A stretch of 64,000 nt of DNA from Mugil cephalus (GCF_022458985.1 NC_061790.1:15356397-15420396), one strand, 5' to 3'. Shown: positions 1-15,081, counted from the first letter of the stretch. Notes: generated by a model not told the origin, from the sequence alone. Numbers and translations are program-made.

Positions 1-1220
1 TGGCGGTTTCATTACTGTTTACACCACTAATAACAAGTATGATTTCATTTTAATGCAAATCACAGAGAAAAGGAAAGAGGGCAAGATCCAACTTGTGGCT
101 CTGCTATTCTATCCAAGTGCCGACAAAATCTGCCTTGCTTCGACTGTATCTCTAAACACGGCATTACCTGTGACAACATGTAGGAAATCCCAGGAATTAC
201 TCTGCAAAGGAATAACATCAAGGAAGCTCCCAAATGTAAAGAGCAAAAGCAATCAATGCAGAGGATAAGGGTGAATCTGTCAAATTGGCATATCAAGTCA
301 GGTCTGCGCCGACTAGTCTATATAAAAGACCGGCTGCAACTCAGCACCATCAACAGAATTTAACAGTACTGTAGTGTAAAAAAATAAAAAATAAAAAGCA
401 GTATTTCTCTGGAACATTTTACTACAGTTTAAGGTCTAATGACTTTGACAATGAAATTCACCAGAAAATTGTTAATGCGCGGCTGCTGGATTTGGATCAT
501 TCCTCTGGTAGCAGACTGCTGGTTTGCTGCAATGACCCACTGGGCTCACCTGTCCTCTCTGAGCCATACGTGTTGCTACTGTCATGTGATCAGTGACCAG
601 TCGATGCGATGCTTAGCGCGTCATGGCGACTAGTCAACTAGTCTGCACAAACCCTACTTATAACTGACCACTGGGGGATGAAAATGGATTTTCGAAGGGC
701 TATTAGCACAGCGGTGGCCACAAAGAGAAAAAAAGAGCTTATATAAGGGCTATCGAGACAGTTATCTCATCCAAACCACAGCTAAAATTGGATTGATGTT
801 GGACCAGAGTTCCGTAGCCTTTTGTAGTCCAGTGTTTTGAGACGGAGCGAATCTAAGTGAAAGCGACAGCATTTATACTCTGCAGTTATCGGGAACAAAG
901 ACCGTAAGAAAGGAAACAGGAGAACAACAGTGAGACGTTCAGTAGGAAGACAAGAGATGCTGTGCAGACCTGACATCAGGGAATTTTATTACATCCCATT
1001 ATGAGTGGTTAGACCTGGCTGCATCCACTACGGAAGAAAACAAGGTTAGCCAGAACTTATTATCCCTGCCGCTGAGTTTATCCCCTCGAGTCATTTTTTT
1101 TTTTTTCCAAAAGCAGTTTGACCTACAACAAAAAATGTGACCAGCGAGCCTGGCGTCAAGACGTCCTCATCCTTGGGACAGAACAGCTTGAAACTTGTCT
1201 GAACAGGAATATGATGCCAA

Positions 1221-1281
1221 CACACACACTTGCCTGCCCCCCCCCACACATACACACCACACACACACCACACACCACACG
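1221..1281. repeat. CA/C-rich low-complexity tract
   Basis: A run of CA repeats broken by a poly-C block and by CACCACA steps. It creates spurious open frames on both strands. Confidence 0.85.
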
Positions 1282-3989
1282 CCCACGTAAGATTTTTGTA
1301 AGATGCAGCAGCAGCAAAATAACATTTTAATCTTCCGAGTGTCTGAACACACACACTCCCAACCCTTCACCAACGTCAACAAGCCTCCTATGAGCTTTAG
1401 TGAAAACGCTCGTGCGATTTATATATATTTGTGCACATCAAAGATTGTGTCAAAGGTGTGGCACTTCAGGGAGAGGAAGAGTCAAGTGAGCGTAAATGCC
1501 AGCGACCCCTGAAGAAGAACATTTTACAAGTCCTGACAAGCCTACATAAGGCTAGACTGCCGGTTATTTTTGTCGCCTGCCAGGCTGACAGACTGAGAAC
1601 ATGTTTTCTTCGCGTGTCTCCTGTTTAGCTGAAACTGCCAAGCATTCCCAAGGTGTCTGATCTTGTCTAATTGTTTCCAGTTTAAATTGACCTCGGGCAC
1701 AGACCGTCCTTCAGATACAAATGGACCAACGGCGTAGCGGGCAATGTCAGAATTTTGCAACTCCCCATGGTAATCGCTGCACTGATCTGCTATTTGAAAA
1801 CAGGAAATGCAATAATGCAAATCTGAGCTGGCAAACACACATACCGTGTTCTGGTAGTGTGTGTTTACCTGCTCTGCACAGTATACAGTCAATAAAACAT
1901 GAGGCAAACCAACAAAACAAAGCTCTAATCGCACATGACAGTGATTCATTTTGCCAGTAAGCCCTTAATTGGAGTTAATGAATGGCTTCATCAAGCAGCG
2001 TCATTACAAATATCAACCCTACTCCCACCCTAAAGGCAAGGGTGGCCTTTACGGCTACCACCACCACCCGGCCAGCTTTCAAATTTAGGCCATTACATTT
2101 GATCGGATGATGGAGGGGATTACGGCATTAGATATATTTACGAATATTCTGTGGCCCAGTGCATGCTGTAAGGAGAATTCAAAATGTCATCATACGCTAT
2201 GCAGCGGTATATCATAAGAGTCGCAATTCCATAAGTGCCACTACAGTGCTCCATCCTTTTAATAGGCCTAAATCCCGCCTCTGACTGTGCAGCCATTAGG
2301 TTTATTAGTCGCTTGTATAGGGGGTAAAAGCCCGCACACACAACAAGGGCAGAAACACAGGAACAAATTCCATTAGCAAGTGAGACTAAAGGTTTATAGC
2401 CAGATGGCTAACCTGCCCTGAATCAATCTGATTAAGGCTATAGCAGGACTCCATCTCACACATAGGCACACGCACACTTACATATATATACTGTATATAT
2501 AAATAACTACCTCATAAAGCTTGATGGAAACACATCAAATGGTAATTTCATTACGCAAGACCTCTCTGGCACCCCATCATCTGGTCGTCAATTCACGCTT
2601 TCTCAGTTTGTGATGTATGGCTATCATTTGCCCAGCAGGACGGTTAGAAAGGCAGTTTAGATTGATGTTTCCTCTGACGGGGCAGAATCAGCAGCCTGCC
2701 TATGCTATCAATCTCACAGCTGCGGCCTTTAATGACTCTCTTTGCTCTGGCTGCCATAATTGTGATGCAAAGCATCAGAATGCTGCTGCCCAATTAATAC
2801 ATTGTTTGTCACCGTCTGCCGCCACTGGATTCTGAAGACGCTGAACTTTTGAAGCTGGGTGAATAGAATATGAAGCCTGCTGGGAAACATTAACAACAGT
2901 CAAAGGCTGTTTTATTTTGTGAATTCCTCAAAAGTTCAAGTTTTATGAAAGAGCCGTTTCATTTCGAGATGTGCAAAATTAACAATTTGCTTATATACTT
3001 ACAGCCAGCAGCTGGTTGACTTAAATTAGTTTAGTTCAGCAAAAATGTATTCAAATGAATTCAAACCATTTTTAATAATAATGCTTTAACACACCAAAGC
3101 ATGACTGAGCTCATAATTTAGCAACAAAAACTAGATGCCTTATCAGGCATCTGTTTTCTTTAAAGTTACACATTTATGTTAAGTGACGGGGCCAGAGACT
3201 AATCGTACTATGTTTGACTGTTCATTTTTACAAACGGGTATTACAAGGGTATTACCTCTATTACCACACATGCCTCTACAATCAAAGAAAAAAAAGCATC
3301 AGACATGAGTCAACAACAGAGGCTAGACTAACTTTATCTTGGACTGCACAGTTAGGTCAGATGCTACTTGGCCTCCATTGTCGTTAGTGTAACCAGCTGT
3401 CCTCTGGGAGCCACTGTGTCAGCTCACATTAGACGTGAGTGACACTGATCAGAGTGAGACAGCGGCGACCAGGTGTTCACTCTGACTCGGTGACTCTTAC
3501 TAACAGACCTAGAGCGAAACCGAGGGGGTCAACAGCAAATCATTAACAGATACGCGTAGAAGAAAGAGCCAAAGATGGCAACATGGTGTCACAAAGAAGG
3601 GAATGGAAGAAGAGGCGGATCATAGATTCCGAATAAGGATAAGACTTACAATACAGCTTAATAAGCTATGCTTCAAAAAAGGAGGTAGATCAGCTCCAAA
3701 TGGCTCTAAACAAGCCTTCAGCCTTTTTGTGCCCCTTTTCAAATGGAGGGTTATCAAACCTCTAATCATCTTACTGCAAAAGCTCTGGATTAGCAAACAG
3801 GAGCATATGCTCGCTTTTTGTCCCAGACAAAAAAAAATTCCTGCTCCTGTGTCTCAGCTTAAGAATTCAGCTGATTCAATGTTTTGAGGAGGAGCAGGAT
3901 CCTTGAGTTTGGATGTTTCCTGTGTTCTCGCTGTTCCACCGTGCCCCACGTGACTCCTCCTACAATATAAAGACAAGCATGTTTGGCCA

Positions 3990-4150
3990 ACTGACAACTG
4001 TAAATTGCCGGTAGAGGTGTGAATGTGTCTGTGTATCACCCCTGGGATAGACTGGCAACTTGGCCAAGGTTGACAGCCTTAGACTCAGTGTGAGCTGGGA
4101 AGGGTTCCAGCTTCCTTGCAACACTGTACAGGATAAAAGTGCATGTTGAA
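3990..4150 (+). repeat. Dispersed teleost repeat fragment (LINE/SINE-tail type)
   Basis: The text runs 'gtgtgaatgtgtctgtgt', then 'gggatagactggcaac', then 'gctgggaagggttccagc', and ends in 'aggataaa'. This order of phrases is typical of a very common fish repeat whose consensus reads like 'gatagactggcgacctgtcc ... gctgggataggctccagc ... ggataagcgg'. The assignment rests on memory of that pattern. I do not assign a formal family name. Confidence 0.55.
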
Positions 4151-7100
4151 AAGATGGCTGATTATAGATTTTGTTCAATCCATGTGGTGTCACCACGGTG
4201 ACCAAAGAAAAACTGCAAGCCTAGCTTAAGACATACAATAGTACTAATTTAAAACTGCTTCAGGCTGATCAATTAAAATGTCAACTCATTTTTCCACTTC
4301 AATAGTTTAGTTTTACGTACATTTGTGTGATGCATTCTTGAGAACTGCTCATCTCCAAAAAAAATATATATTACTGTATTTGACCAAAAAGTGCAACGTC
4401 CATTTAAACCGTACCAGTTCTGACTGCAGCCATGGTAATTGTAAACCGTTGTGAGCCCGCTCTCCACAATCTGAAGACTAATGTCTCCTGCTGTGATTTT
4501 CCAGCAGCCATTATATCTAGGTCTTTGCCACGCAAGCGGCAAAATACGACAACCTCCACAAACTTCAAACTTTGCACTACACTTACATCTCCAGAAAAAC
4601 AAGCAATCACCTCAGAGGCTGTCAAGAAAAGCCAACAGACGGACAAACACACAGACAAAGAGGCATTCCTTGCTTTTGTAGGTGGATTAAGTATATTATT
4701 TTGTACTGTACAACACACTAATAAGTAACTAACGAAAGCCTGATTTTACTTTCTGCCCTGTGGAATCTGACCCTCCTGTCTCAGGTTTCTTTCCACATGT
4801 GGTATCCCATGAGGGAGTTCAGCAAAAGGGAACGTTCACAGACAAAGACTTACGTAACCAACTTAGTGTTTTTATTACAACATAATGTCAATACGCTGCA
4901 CTCCCTCCTCCTTCCATCCAAGTTCCTGTCAGCACACTATTCATATTGACATTCCTCAGAAATGTAAAGGCACGGCGAGGTCCCACCCAACATATCAACA
5001 TCTACAGTCTTGCAATAGTTGGAATTCTACTTTCAGTATTTCACACCGAAAGCCGTAACTCACAGAAAAACACTGTAAATAAGTCAACTTCAGACCACCG
5101 GCGAGTTATCTGATGATTGTAAAGCATTTAAGCAGCTGGAAACACTTGACGTTGTGAAACACACTGATGATAATGCGCAAGTCTAGAGAATAGTCTAGAG
5201 AATTTTGGATTGTACAGCGTGTACAGTGTCTAAATTATTGGGTACAAAGCAGGTTTAAAATTGTTGATCCACATTAACATTACATACGTCCCTGTATTTC
5301 TGTAGAAATACTTTTGTTATTTACGGTTTTCAATATCTGATTAATGAAAAACACTTTTTCTTATACAAGTTGTTTATAGTCACAATTATTTGATTATTTC
5401 TTGTAGACAGGTAAAGCTCAGGTAGGTGAGCTGAGATGATGTAAAGCTAAACTGTCTAGTGAAATATTTACTTAGTCAAGTCTGTTTACATTCAGTGCTG
5501 GGTATCGTCTTTTTGTCTTTTAGTTTCAGTTCTCTGTAAGTGCTGTCAGTGTTTTTCTTTCCCTATGCTTAACTCTAAGCAGAAGGTGAGGGTTCAGGGA
5601 CGGTCATTTTCCTTCCTGACACCTTCCTCATCTTCTCCTCTTCCTTATGCTCTCTTTTTTTCCTTTCTTCAACTTCTTCTCCTCTTTTGCTTTATCTTCT
5701 TCTCGTGGCTCCATCTCGGCTTCTCGTAGCTCTTTCATGTTTTTGGTCCACTCTCCTGCTCATTTCATATTTTGGCCTCACACACTTCCCCTGACCCTCC
5801 AAAACCCCAAATCCCACTTCCCCCTCTTCCACATTTTCCCCAAACTTTTATAATTTCTCAAATTTCCCTTTTCCTTCCATCCTCGCCTGACGATCACTGA
5901 TGTGGACTCCATGAAAACCTCCTCCGTCAGCCTTTCCGCCCATTTGGTGAACCGCACCGCACATGACTGTGGTGAACGCAACATCAACATGATGTCAACT
6001 GACTTCATGACTCTTTCTTTCTACTCTGCCACTGTTATCTCATCCCGTATTTTCACAGTTATTTATTAACTTCTGCATGGAAACTTCTTGCGCTGCGGCT
6101 TTCATCTTGTATCATGTTCCATAAATACTCCAGCATGCGTAGAACCTGGGCCTGGAGAGATGCTAAACCATGAGCACATGGCACCGCCTCCATCTTCACC
6201 CAACTGCTATTGTTTGCTGTGCATGTGCTGGCTGCGCTGAGGCTCTGCAGGTAAAGAGCGAACATTCCTCCTTGAGGGAACACAGATTTAAAGCCACCAG
6301 AAGCTCAACAATCCCTCTGTCTGGATGCATTCCTCTGCAACAAGATGGTACAAGACAAGACTGTTGACAAGAAAAATGTGTCCAAACCCAGGGTAAGTGA
6401 TGTACAGTAGGAAAGCTTAAGGAGGTGCTGCTGTAAACCGCAGTAAAGCACACCCCATAATACTGAATGAAAGGGCATAGTATCCTAGCAACAAGCGAAA
6501 AGGGAACACTGCTTGCTCGGCAGTGTCCTCCGTTGCTCGTGGATCTTCAACCTGGCATCCTCCTCACAGAGGTTCTCCTCGGCAACCCCCTCGGAGACAC
6601 TCTCCTCCTTCCTCCCATCCTTTGTTATTCCACTTTCTGTTGGAACGCAGTGCTGCACCCCAATAAGGGCGTTTTCATCAAGTGCACAAGTCACTTCAAG
6701 CTGTTTAAGAGGGGGCCTCGGTTTACAAACTGCCTAGCATATGCAGGGCTACGTGCCACGTATTTTAAAACAGCGGTGGGTAGAGGTGTAGCACTGGATC
6801 CTGTTTTTAATAGTAAAGCCATTCCCTCTGCCATGTTTCAAAGAGCCAGAGCAGAGCCGCATCAGTGGTTTAATCACCTTACATCTTTTGTTGACTGAGG
6901 GAACGTGTCACTAGAAAGAGATGGTACACGGGAGATAACACGGAGAGAAACATCTCCTGAAATTCCTTGCTTTGTTACTCAAACTATCCCAGGCTGTGAT
7001 TACTAAGGAATGGTGATGGGTACACACAGAGACAGCTGGAGGTCAATGGGGATGCATCAAAGAAATGGGTGGAATTCCAGAGTGTGAGTTTTGCATGTGG

Positions 7101-7634
7101 CGTGAGGTAACAAATCAGCCATCAGAGGCACATGTCAGAGCTACTCGTTTTTCATCATTTGCAATTACATGCAGGGTTTTTACGGGTCCTTGCTTGTGTT
7201 TGAAGACTTCTAAATGTTTCCATGATTAACTTGTTTAAAAGACAATCCTGATATAACCACGCTCTTACAGTTCCCCGCAAGAGGCACTCCGAGTAAAGTG
7301 TTAACCGACCTCTGTTGCCTTGCAAACTAATGCCTGACTCAAAACTTGCTGATGCTGAACTCTCCTGGAAAAACAGCAGCAGCAGTGGAGGAGTGGAGAT
7401 CAGAACCAAAGAGGCCACGGTGCCAGAGAGGAGAAATAGAGTGGCTATAATTGGCTGTCGTAACTGTCATTTCCTCTCAGCGTGTGAGTGAGAGGAGTTT
7501 GAAATATGCTGCGCGATGCCCCACTGAAGATGAATTACTGGCTCCGCTTGCCTCCTCTGACACCCACCAACTCTATCCGAAACTCCAGAAGCAAATCCTG
7601 ACAAACACTGTCTGTAAAAAAGAAAGAAGAGAGG

Positions 7635-8060
7635 GTGCCATCTCTTCTCCCACTATCTAACACTGGCAACACTTGCAAACCTACTTCTCACAGGCTTTAT
7701 TCACTGATACGTTAAAAGGCGTGTTGGGTGATCCAACCAGCTGTGCTAACTGGCCATGAGTACTTACAGGTTTCTATACAATATAGTAGGCTGGATCACA
7801 CAAGATGCATGTTAATATCAGGTATGAAGAGGGCCTCATTTCACTTACCATCCATCAATCTCTACTACACCCTCTTTTAAGAATTGTAATTGGATATAAA
7901 TGGACTATAAAGGAAGGGTACCATCTCTTCTCCCACCATCTACCATCATGCAAACCAAAGTCTCTCTTGCCTTTTTTACCTAAGGCATTAAAACCCGCTT
8001 TGGATGATCTAATCCCAACTAGCCAGCTATAAGTACAGGTATGAGTGCAGCCAGGATGCA
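7635..8060. repeat. Two diverged copies of a short MITE-like element
   Basis: Two segments, about 7635-7830 and 7915-8055, each start with 'ccatctcttctcccac' and carry variants of 'ggatgatctaat', 'taactggccat' and 'gtacaggtatgag'. Around 7805-7828 is 'gcatgttaatatcaggtatg', which resembles the right end of the related copy at 9329-9411. They look like old, nested or tandem insertions of one short inverted-repeat element. Confidence 0.45.
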
Positions 8061-9328
8061 CTGAAATCTGATCACTGTTACTACATTCTGAGGTTGTACG
8101 CCAACTCTGTTTTTTTATTCATTATTAGGGACAGCAAATGTTAATCTAAACAAGAAAGAGGATTGGTCAGAAACCCAGGAACATCTCTAGATTTTAAAAT
8201 AATCTCATCCCTACTTGTTTTATGAACATTAATACCAGCACAAATATCCTCCAATGCCAGGAATGTCACACACACACACATGCAAACGAGCGTGCATTCA
8301 TGCTCGTATCCCTCACCCACTGCTGGCAGTCTTCGATGTAGCCAGACAAACTCGTTTTCCGTGAGGTTGAATTTTTCACGATTATCAGCTTTCACCAAAG
8401 CGTTTTATCACTGTCACAATCCGCGATATCGAACACCCTACGCTTGGCTCAGCCCAGACCAATCACAATTTTGATCAGCCCTTATAATCTTAGTTCAAGC
8501 TCAGTTAAATGGGGTGCTCTAATACCTTTTTGGTGGAAATTCAGCAGCCATCAGACCGTCGCTATGCATTACTCAAGGGCGGCACAATTGGGACACAGGG
8601 AGAGGAAGATAAATCTTTTCTGAATGAATATTTTATGTGTCGGGACATATTCATAGCATTGGGATATATTCACAGCATTACTAGCTCAAAGCTGACCTTT
8701 AACCCCATCCATTATAACTCACCTGCTTTTCTGCTGTCAATTTTCCTTTACATATTTTAATAAGGTCAAGGGTTTGGGGCCAAATAGGAGACACAGGACT
8801 GAGAGTTATAATATTTCTCAATACATTAAGAATAATTCATGTGACTGCTGTGCCGTTTGCTTCGTCATCTGTTTTATGATCACCAGCACAGGTATAATAA
8901 AGACACCATCAGTTCTCAAAATACAAACGTATTTTACTGGGTCTTTATGCGATACTGAAAGTGGTCAGCCAGTCTAATTTCCAACTTAAAAGGTTGGGCA
9001 GCAGATAAAATGGGACTCCTTATAGCAGAATTATGAGGCTTTACGTGTCCTGAGACATGACATCTCTGTCCATAGCTGGTGTTACAATATTACGCATCTC
9101 AAGCGACCAGATCAAAAGTGGCCGACTTTAAGTAACTGCGTTCACTCCTAGAGTTTTGCTTTCTGTATGCAAATAAACACTTATATTATTGGGGGTGCAG
9201 CAGTATATTGTGTGGCAAGGGTGCATTGTTTATTCATACTACGAAAAGAATGTGGTCTCAAATGGCCCAGCCCTCTCTAGATGTGGTCAGAGTGATTCTT
9301 TTAAATATGTCCTCAATGCACCTCTTGG

Positions 9329-9411
9329 GTGTGTTCATACCTGTACTTTAAGATGGCAACTTGCGATTGGATTCCTGAGGATGCAGGTTAATGCCAGGTC
9401 TGAACAGCGTT
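9329..9411. repeat. Short MITE-like element with terminal inverted repeats
   Basis: An element of about 80 bp begins with 'tgttcatacctg' and ends with 'ccaggtctgaacag'. The two ends are near-perfect inverted complements. The body shares phrases ('gcgattgg', 'atgcaggttaatgccagg') with the copies at 7.7-8.05 kb. There is no coding capacity, so it would be a non-autonomous element. The family is not recognised. Confidence 0.5.
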
Positions 9412-11801
9412 TTAGCTAAGTTGTTGGAAAGTTCAGGAGGAAATTACTTTCTCTACCATCTTTGCAGATGGCAAGAGGCTACACTAACAATTGGCAACCG
9501 GGCGTTAAACGTAAGGGTATGTCCAAAAGGAGGAGGAAGGTGGAAACACTGCAGCCCTAAAACTTTCTAACTTTTACCACTGCGTTCATAATACAACCCA
9601 GGTGTTCAAAAAAACTGTTCAAGCGCACCATTTGATTGATCCATTTGTCACCCCGGTGTTTCAACGATTGTTTATTTCCAGTATCCAAGTAACAAGAACC
9701 AGTTGAGAGAATGTGCGTCTCATGTCGGGCCAACCCAAAGCAGAAACACGTTTGCCCAAGTTACACAGTCCAGCCTGCAAGAGGAAATAAGCCTGCAGAA
9801 AAGAAAAGCAAGGTTACCTGAAACCATCCCAAAAAAATTCCTAAGGCCGGAGCAACAGTGCTGTAGACTGTACAATTCATTCCAGATGCTTCAGCCGACC
9901 GTCAAAACTGCACATTATCTCATCCATCTTGATGGCCCACTGCCAGTTTCACATTTTTTTGCATGCAACCCCGTTATGCAGTTCTAACTATGAGCATGAA
10001 GCTGCTGACATCTAAGCAACATTAAGCATTTACATATTTGTTTATTGCAAGAGATTTCTCACAAATTCCAAGTGAGGAATTCATGCTCTCGGCTTAAAAC
10101 CTAATGAGCCATATGGGTACAACCAGAAGTGGCCACATTTTGAATGCCGAAGCATTCAAGAAAACAATCTATAACTGTCAGACTAAAGGTTGGGGTAAGG
10201 TGACAGCCCCACGTAAACTGAAGCAAGGTGAAGACATCTGCTGACTCGGGTCTCCAATGTCACAGCAGCCCAAATAGCTGACAGGCAGAAAATCCAGATG
10301 AACACCTTGTTCCTCCCAGGCCTCGAAAGAAGCTGATGAAGAGGTGTTCTGTCTCCAAGCTGCTGACTTTTGGCAACCTGGGACTGTTTCACTATCGAAG
10401 GTCACTGGGTGTGTCGCACAGACAGAATCAAATTGCTGATGTTGGCTTCATGGTGCGGGCCCAGATGGGTTTTTGTCACTATGCTGAACTCAGTTACTCT
10501 GTTAAATTCCATACCTCATTTGCATCTTTGTCAGTTTGTTAGAGCTGCTGCCATCTGACGCAGGTCAATAAAGGGCATACCAGGGCAGCGCCTCTCAATA
10601 AAATCAACCTCAGTCAGTTTATGACAGAGGACCAATGGGGGAACAAGCAAATGATGTGGTACAGTTATACAACACTACACTGAAGGCAAGTTAGCCAAAA
10701 CACTGTTACTTTTAGATACAGATGCTTCCACAAAGCTTCTGTATCAGCTTTGTTTTTCAATGGGGGAACAAGATTTCTACAAATGTCTACAAAATTAATT
10801 TTGGTTGTATCCTGGATACTTGTAATAAACTAATCAGAACAACTAAAGCGAAACAATCAGAACTAATCAAATCTGTCACTCTAGATAAGGATTAGAGCTA
10901 CTAAGTAAAATGTACTGATATAATTTAGATTTCTTATTATATTTCTTAAGAAAGAGGATGCCTGTTGTAAAGAAACCTGTGTTCCCTTAGCTCTGCTTGG
11001 CAACTTGTGACTCATCAGTTGGGTTTTATAAAACCCTGGCTGGACTGTTTTGCTTTCAACACACTCATCAGTGTCATTTCCAGCAAATAGCAGCTTCAAG
11101 TGAAAACACTCTGACACATCCACTACATGTTGCTTGCCAAGGAGCTAACGGTACATAAACAAAGTTATCGACTAGCTGCTTAATAACCTAGCAGCAAGGG
11201 TTCCCTCTTGGGAGTTGGTGGAGACCAAAACAAAGCTAAAAACAAACTAAGTTTGAAAGTGGGCAGGTGGCCAAAAACTCCAATTTTACACAACTTGCCC
11301 TATTGGTAGGAAAAGAAAATACTGACATGAAAAGAAAAGAAAATCAGATGATGTTAAACGGTTATACACATAATGAGTGAGTAATTTCAAATGAGCAAGT
11401 GGACGCACATACAGAGAAAGCTGAGCTCACTGGAGCTGGCATAATTCTGCACGGGTCAACCAGCATGGAGGCCAAACATTCCCAAACCTATCCCCATCCC
11501 CCTACCCTTTACTTCCCCATGCTTCAGTAACTCCGAGTCTAGGCGTGGGTGCCGTCCACTGATCATCGTTGTTGCCTTGGTAACTGAGCAACCCAGCCCC
11601 TCCAGCAGCCCAGTGTCCCACAATCAGATATGGCGGAGGGGGGGGGACTTAGATCAGCAGAGACGTAAAGGGAGTCGCAGAGAGACGGGATGCACTTACA
11701 TGCAATTACAAAATGTCCGCGGCAACCGCACAAACATGAGACCCCCAAGAATTGTCGAAAAACGTATTGTTGTGTTAAAGGCCCACGCATCACATCTCTA
11801 A

Positions 11802-11806
11802 GCGCG

Positions 11807-11872
<66 letters not shown>

Positions 11873-11873
11873 C
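11802..11873. repeat. (TG)n microsatellite with CG ends
   Basis: About 70 bp of TG dinucleotides with a single TC interruption, flanked by short CG runs. Alternating purine-pyrimidine DNA of this type can adopt Z-DNA. It lies in intron 1 of ccdc85c. Confidence 0.95.
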
Positions 11874-14800
11874 AAGACCCGTGCTGGCTCTATAACCTCA
11901 TTCTGTCGGCTGGGTGCTGTGTTGATGCGAATGAAAAGACAGCAGATCAGACAGCAGGTTCACAGGAATTGCGAGAGACACGGATGCAGATGGAGAGAGA
12001 GGGAGCAAGAGAAGAGAAGCCTGTCAGATTGAGATAAGGAAAAGCAAGGAGGTAAAAGTTCAAGAAGTGACCCGGAGACTTTCCGCTTCATTCATTTTCC
12101 ATCTTCTTTCCATGCAGTGTCATGCCTGCTGTGTCACAAAGGGGACAGGGACCCACTTCCTCTTTTGTTTATTCAGGAATGTGGGACGTCCTGACAAGCC
12201 GGCTTTTCAGTGACAGCACACAGCTGAGAGTTCCCCCGTGGCTCTTTCTCTTAACCTCTCCTTGGTGCGTCTGTGTTTCTACTCCATTATCTGTGTTATC
12301 AGGCGACCAGGCCTCACAGAAACAGACAGCATGCTGGGAAACGCAAACCAGAGATCCCCGACGTACTCCAGGGGTACCCTCAAACTGTATCTGAAGTCAA
12401 AACACCAACAAAACCTGAAGAAGTCGATGAAAGAGATTTTACCAAGTAGGTCTTGGAGGGGACTTTTTAATCTATGACCTGGAGCAAATTATGCGCAGCC
12501 TATGAAATCATCGCAGGGTTTCAGTTTCAGTTTAAGTCAAAGTTTGGAGTGTACGCCATGGATGTGCTGGCCTTTTATGAGAAGAGTAATCAGGGCAGAG
12601 GTTACTAGAAACCAACTCAGCATCTAGGAACTCAGAAACACGAATCAGAGCACGGACAAACAGGATGCCAGCGACAGAAACATCCTATTCCTGCTTAGAC
12701 GCCCTTCTTTAGTCCTGCAGATATGCCACACAATGACTTGAAACAACAGCCGGGAGGAAAACACCATTGTGTTGTTGATCCTCTGGTTTCCTTTGAAACA
12801 AGAAAGGAGCCCACACTGAGAAATTCAAGCGTAGCAGGCTGTGACTGACTGAGCTATGTTTACTTCAGAAAACTCAAGAGATACTAAAACCTGACTAGTT
12901 CTCAGACGGAAAATAAATATTTAGAAAGATTACGCAGTGATGCAAATGAAGTAAGCATAGATTGTCTCATGAAAAGGAGCTATAACGGGTGATTACCTGT
13001 CTTAACTGCACATGAATGCGTTCACTATGTCACTGACTAATTCATGTAAACGTGATGAAACACACACATACTGGCAGCTAACTGGGAGGGCTGGTTCTAC
13101 GGTTTCACTGTCAGCTTTCAGGTCGCGTCACTGCCCAAGGGTAAAAGAAAATGAAAACTAAAAGAGTGAGAGAGGAGAAAAGCCTCTAAAAGGGATAGGG
13201 GAAGAGTTCACACTCACCGTGGCACCTCACATATTGAGAGGCACCCACGTGTAGAGGGGTTAAGTGCCAAAGATCACAGTTTAAACACACGATTTTATGA
13301 CTTCTCAGTGAGATAATTTGGGCCTAATTTGAGCCTAATTGGGTTGGTTAACAGGGTGAGTCGGCCGAGTGACTAAGACGACGCGTCTTCTTAGGAACAA
13401 GACGATTTACTCAAGTGAACAGATGTGGGAAGCAGACCTTGGATTTTGAAATATGCAAATCATCTCTCTTGTTGAAGATCTTACGAATCTCACTCTCCTG
13501 TGACTCATGTAACCCATCAGACTGGTTTAGGCCGACAGGCTGGGTGGTAACCAAGTCGGAAAATCAATCTGATGTGGGAAACGGGTGAAACACACTTGGC
13601 TCCTTTGGCTTTGAGATAACCAGTCATAATGTTACCTAGTGAACTACTTTAGCTCACATGCTAAACACCAACATATCTGCCGGTCGAGACATGCTCCCTG
13701 AGCTTTTCTCAGTTTTCTCTACACCGGTTCTCGGGCATATACACAGTTTCACCTAAGACTTTTACTGAATAGGGGAAAAAATTAACAAGCTTTTAACTGC
13801 TCGCTTGTCAAGTAGCCAGCTCATTACCTGAGCTGCTAACAGGACAAAGTTCACACTATTCAGAGGGCATATTTGTACTACAGACTCACCACCACTCAGC
13901 AGGGTGCTAACTATTTGTCTGGCTCTTTATACTCTTAACAGATTTGTTGAAATATTAAAAAAAAAAATGTATTGTGCTGCTGACAAACCACCTTTAACAA
14001 GTTTGGAGTCTTTGGCAATATGTTCCGTCAAAGGTCAGCACTGTAACAATGGCTTGATGGCTGGCCAAACTGAACTCTGGAGATTTTATAGAAATGCAAT
14101 ATTTCTCAGAAAGTCACGGTCGTAGTTGTGCTGGAATTCGCTGGAGCCTATGACCAAGCCTTCAGGTATGGCAGAAGGGAGGAGAGGGCTTGAGGTGTCC
14201 AGCATTTCAGTCTACTCTGTCAAGGCAGTCAACAGAAATTGGGCCCAGTTCAAAATCTCTCTGGTCCCTGGCATGCACGGCTAAAAAACAAACACAACAG
14301 ATTGTGCGAGGGGAAAAGGATTAAGTCACTCCGGCAGCAGACACGTGCCAGAACCAGTCGTCACGGCTCAGCTTTTTTTTTTTACGATTTTTTATTGCCC
14401 TGTATGTCTGTCTACCTGCATGAAATGATCGTACCACTATCGCCAAGATCACTCAAATCAGCAGTCGCATTTGAAACGATTGCACGTAATATTGATAAAA
14501 CCATAAAAGACAGAACTTCTATAGCGTGGGAACACCTAATGAGACTGCACTGTACGACGTGGACTGCCACAGAGTTTCTGCTGATCTTGAAATATTTCAG
14601 GAAGAAAAATGTGTTGATGTCAGCCCAAATTAGATCATTTCTCTTTCTAGGGACGGTGTTACTGCGCCCTGTGGCTAATTTACTGTGTCTTTATGTGCCG
14701 ACTTTGAAACTCTGTTCCTAGAAGCCACGGGCAGCTAAAAGGCCAGAGTGATGTGTGAGGGTCTGCTAAAGGTCAACAAGCGTTGTTGGAGTAAAGATCT

Positions 14801-15081
14801 TCATCAGTTCATGTGGTTAGTGTCAAAGCAACATTTCTCTACATCGCTTGGCCACCTCGTCTTCATGTCATACAGCTATACTCAGTCTGTGTCTGATGTG
14901 AGCGCTCTGTAACAGCATCATATTTCAGGCAGTGTTTGACTGGAACTGGGCTCCGGACCGCCAAAATTAAATGCAGACGGAGACGAAGTCTGGCAATACA
15001 AATCTTGAGTTTTCTTTTGTTTCTTCTGAACAGGAGATTTTGCTCTCCTCCCTCTTGACGGCACAAAGCTTGCCCAAGTAA

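Noticed and set aside
6467-6898. 143-aa plus-strand open frame
   Set aside because: No known domain, no codon pattern of a gene, no splice context. It lies inside the ccdc85c intron.
14239-14721. 160-aa plus-strand open frame
   Set aside because: Composition looks random, no family is recognised, and there is a T-run inside. A chance frame.
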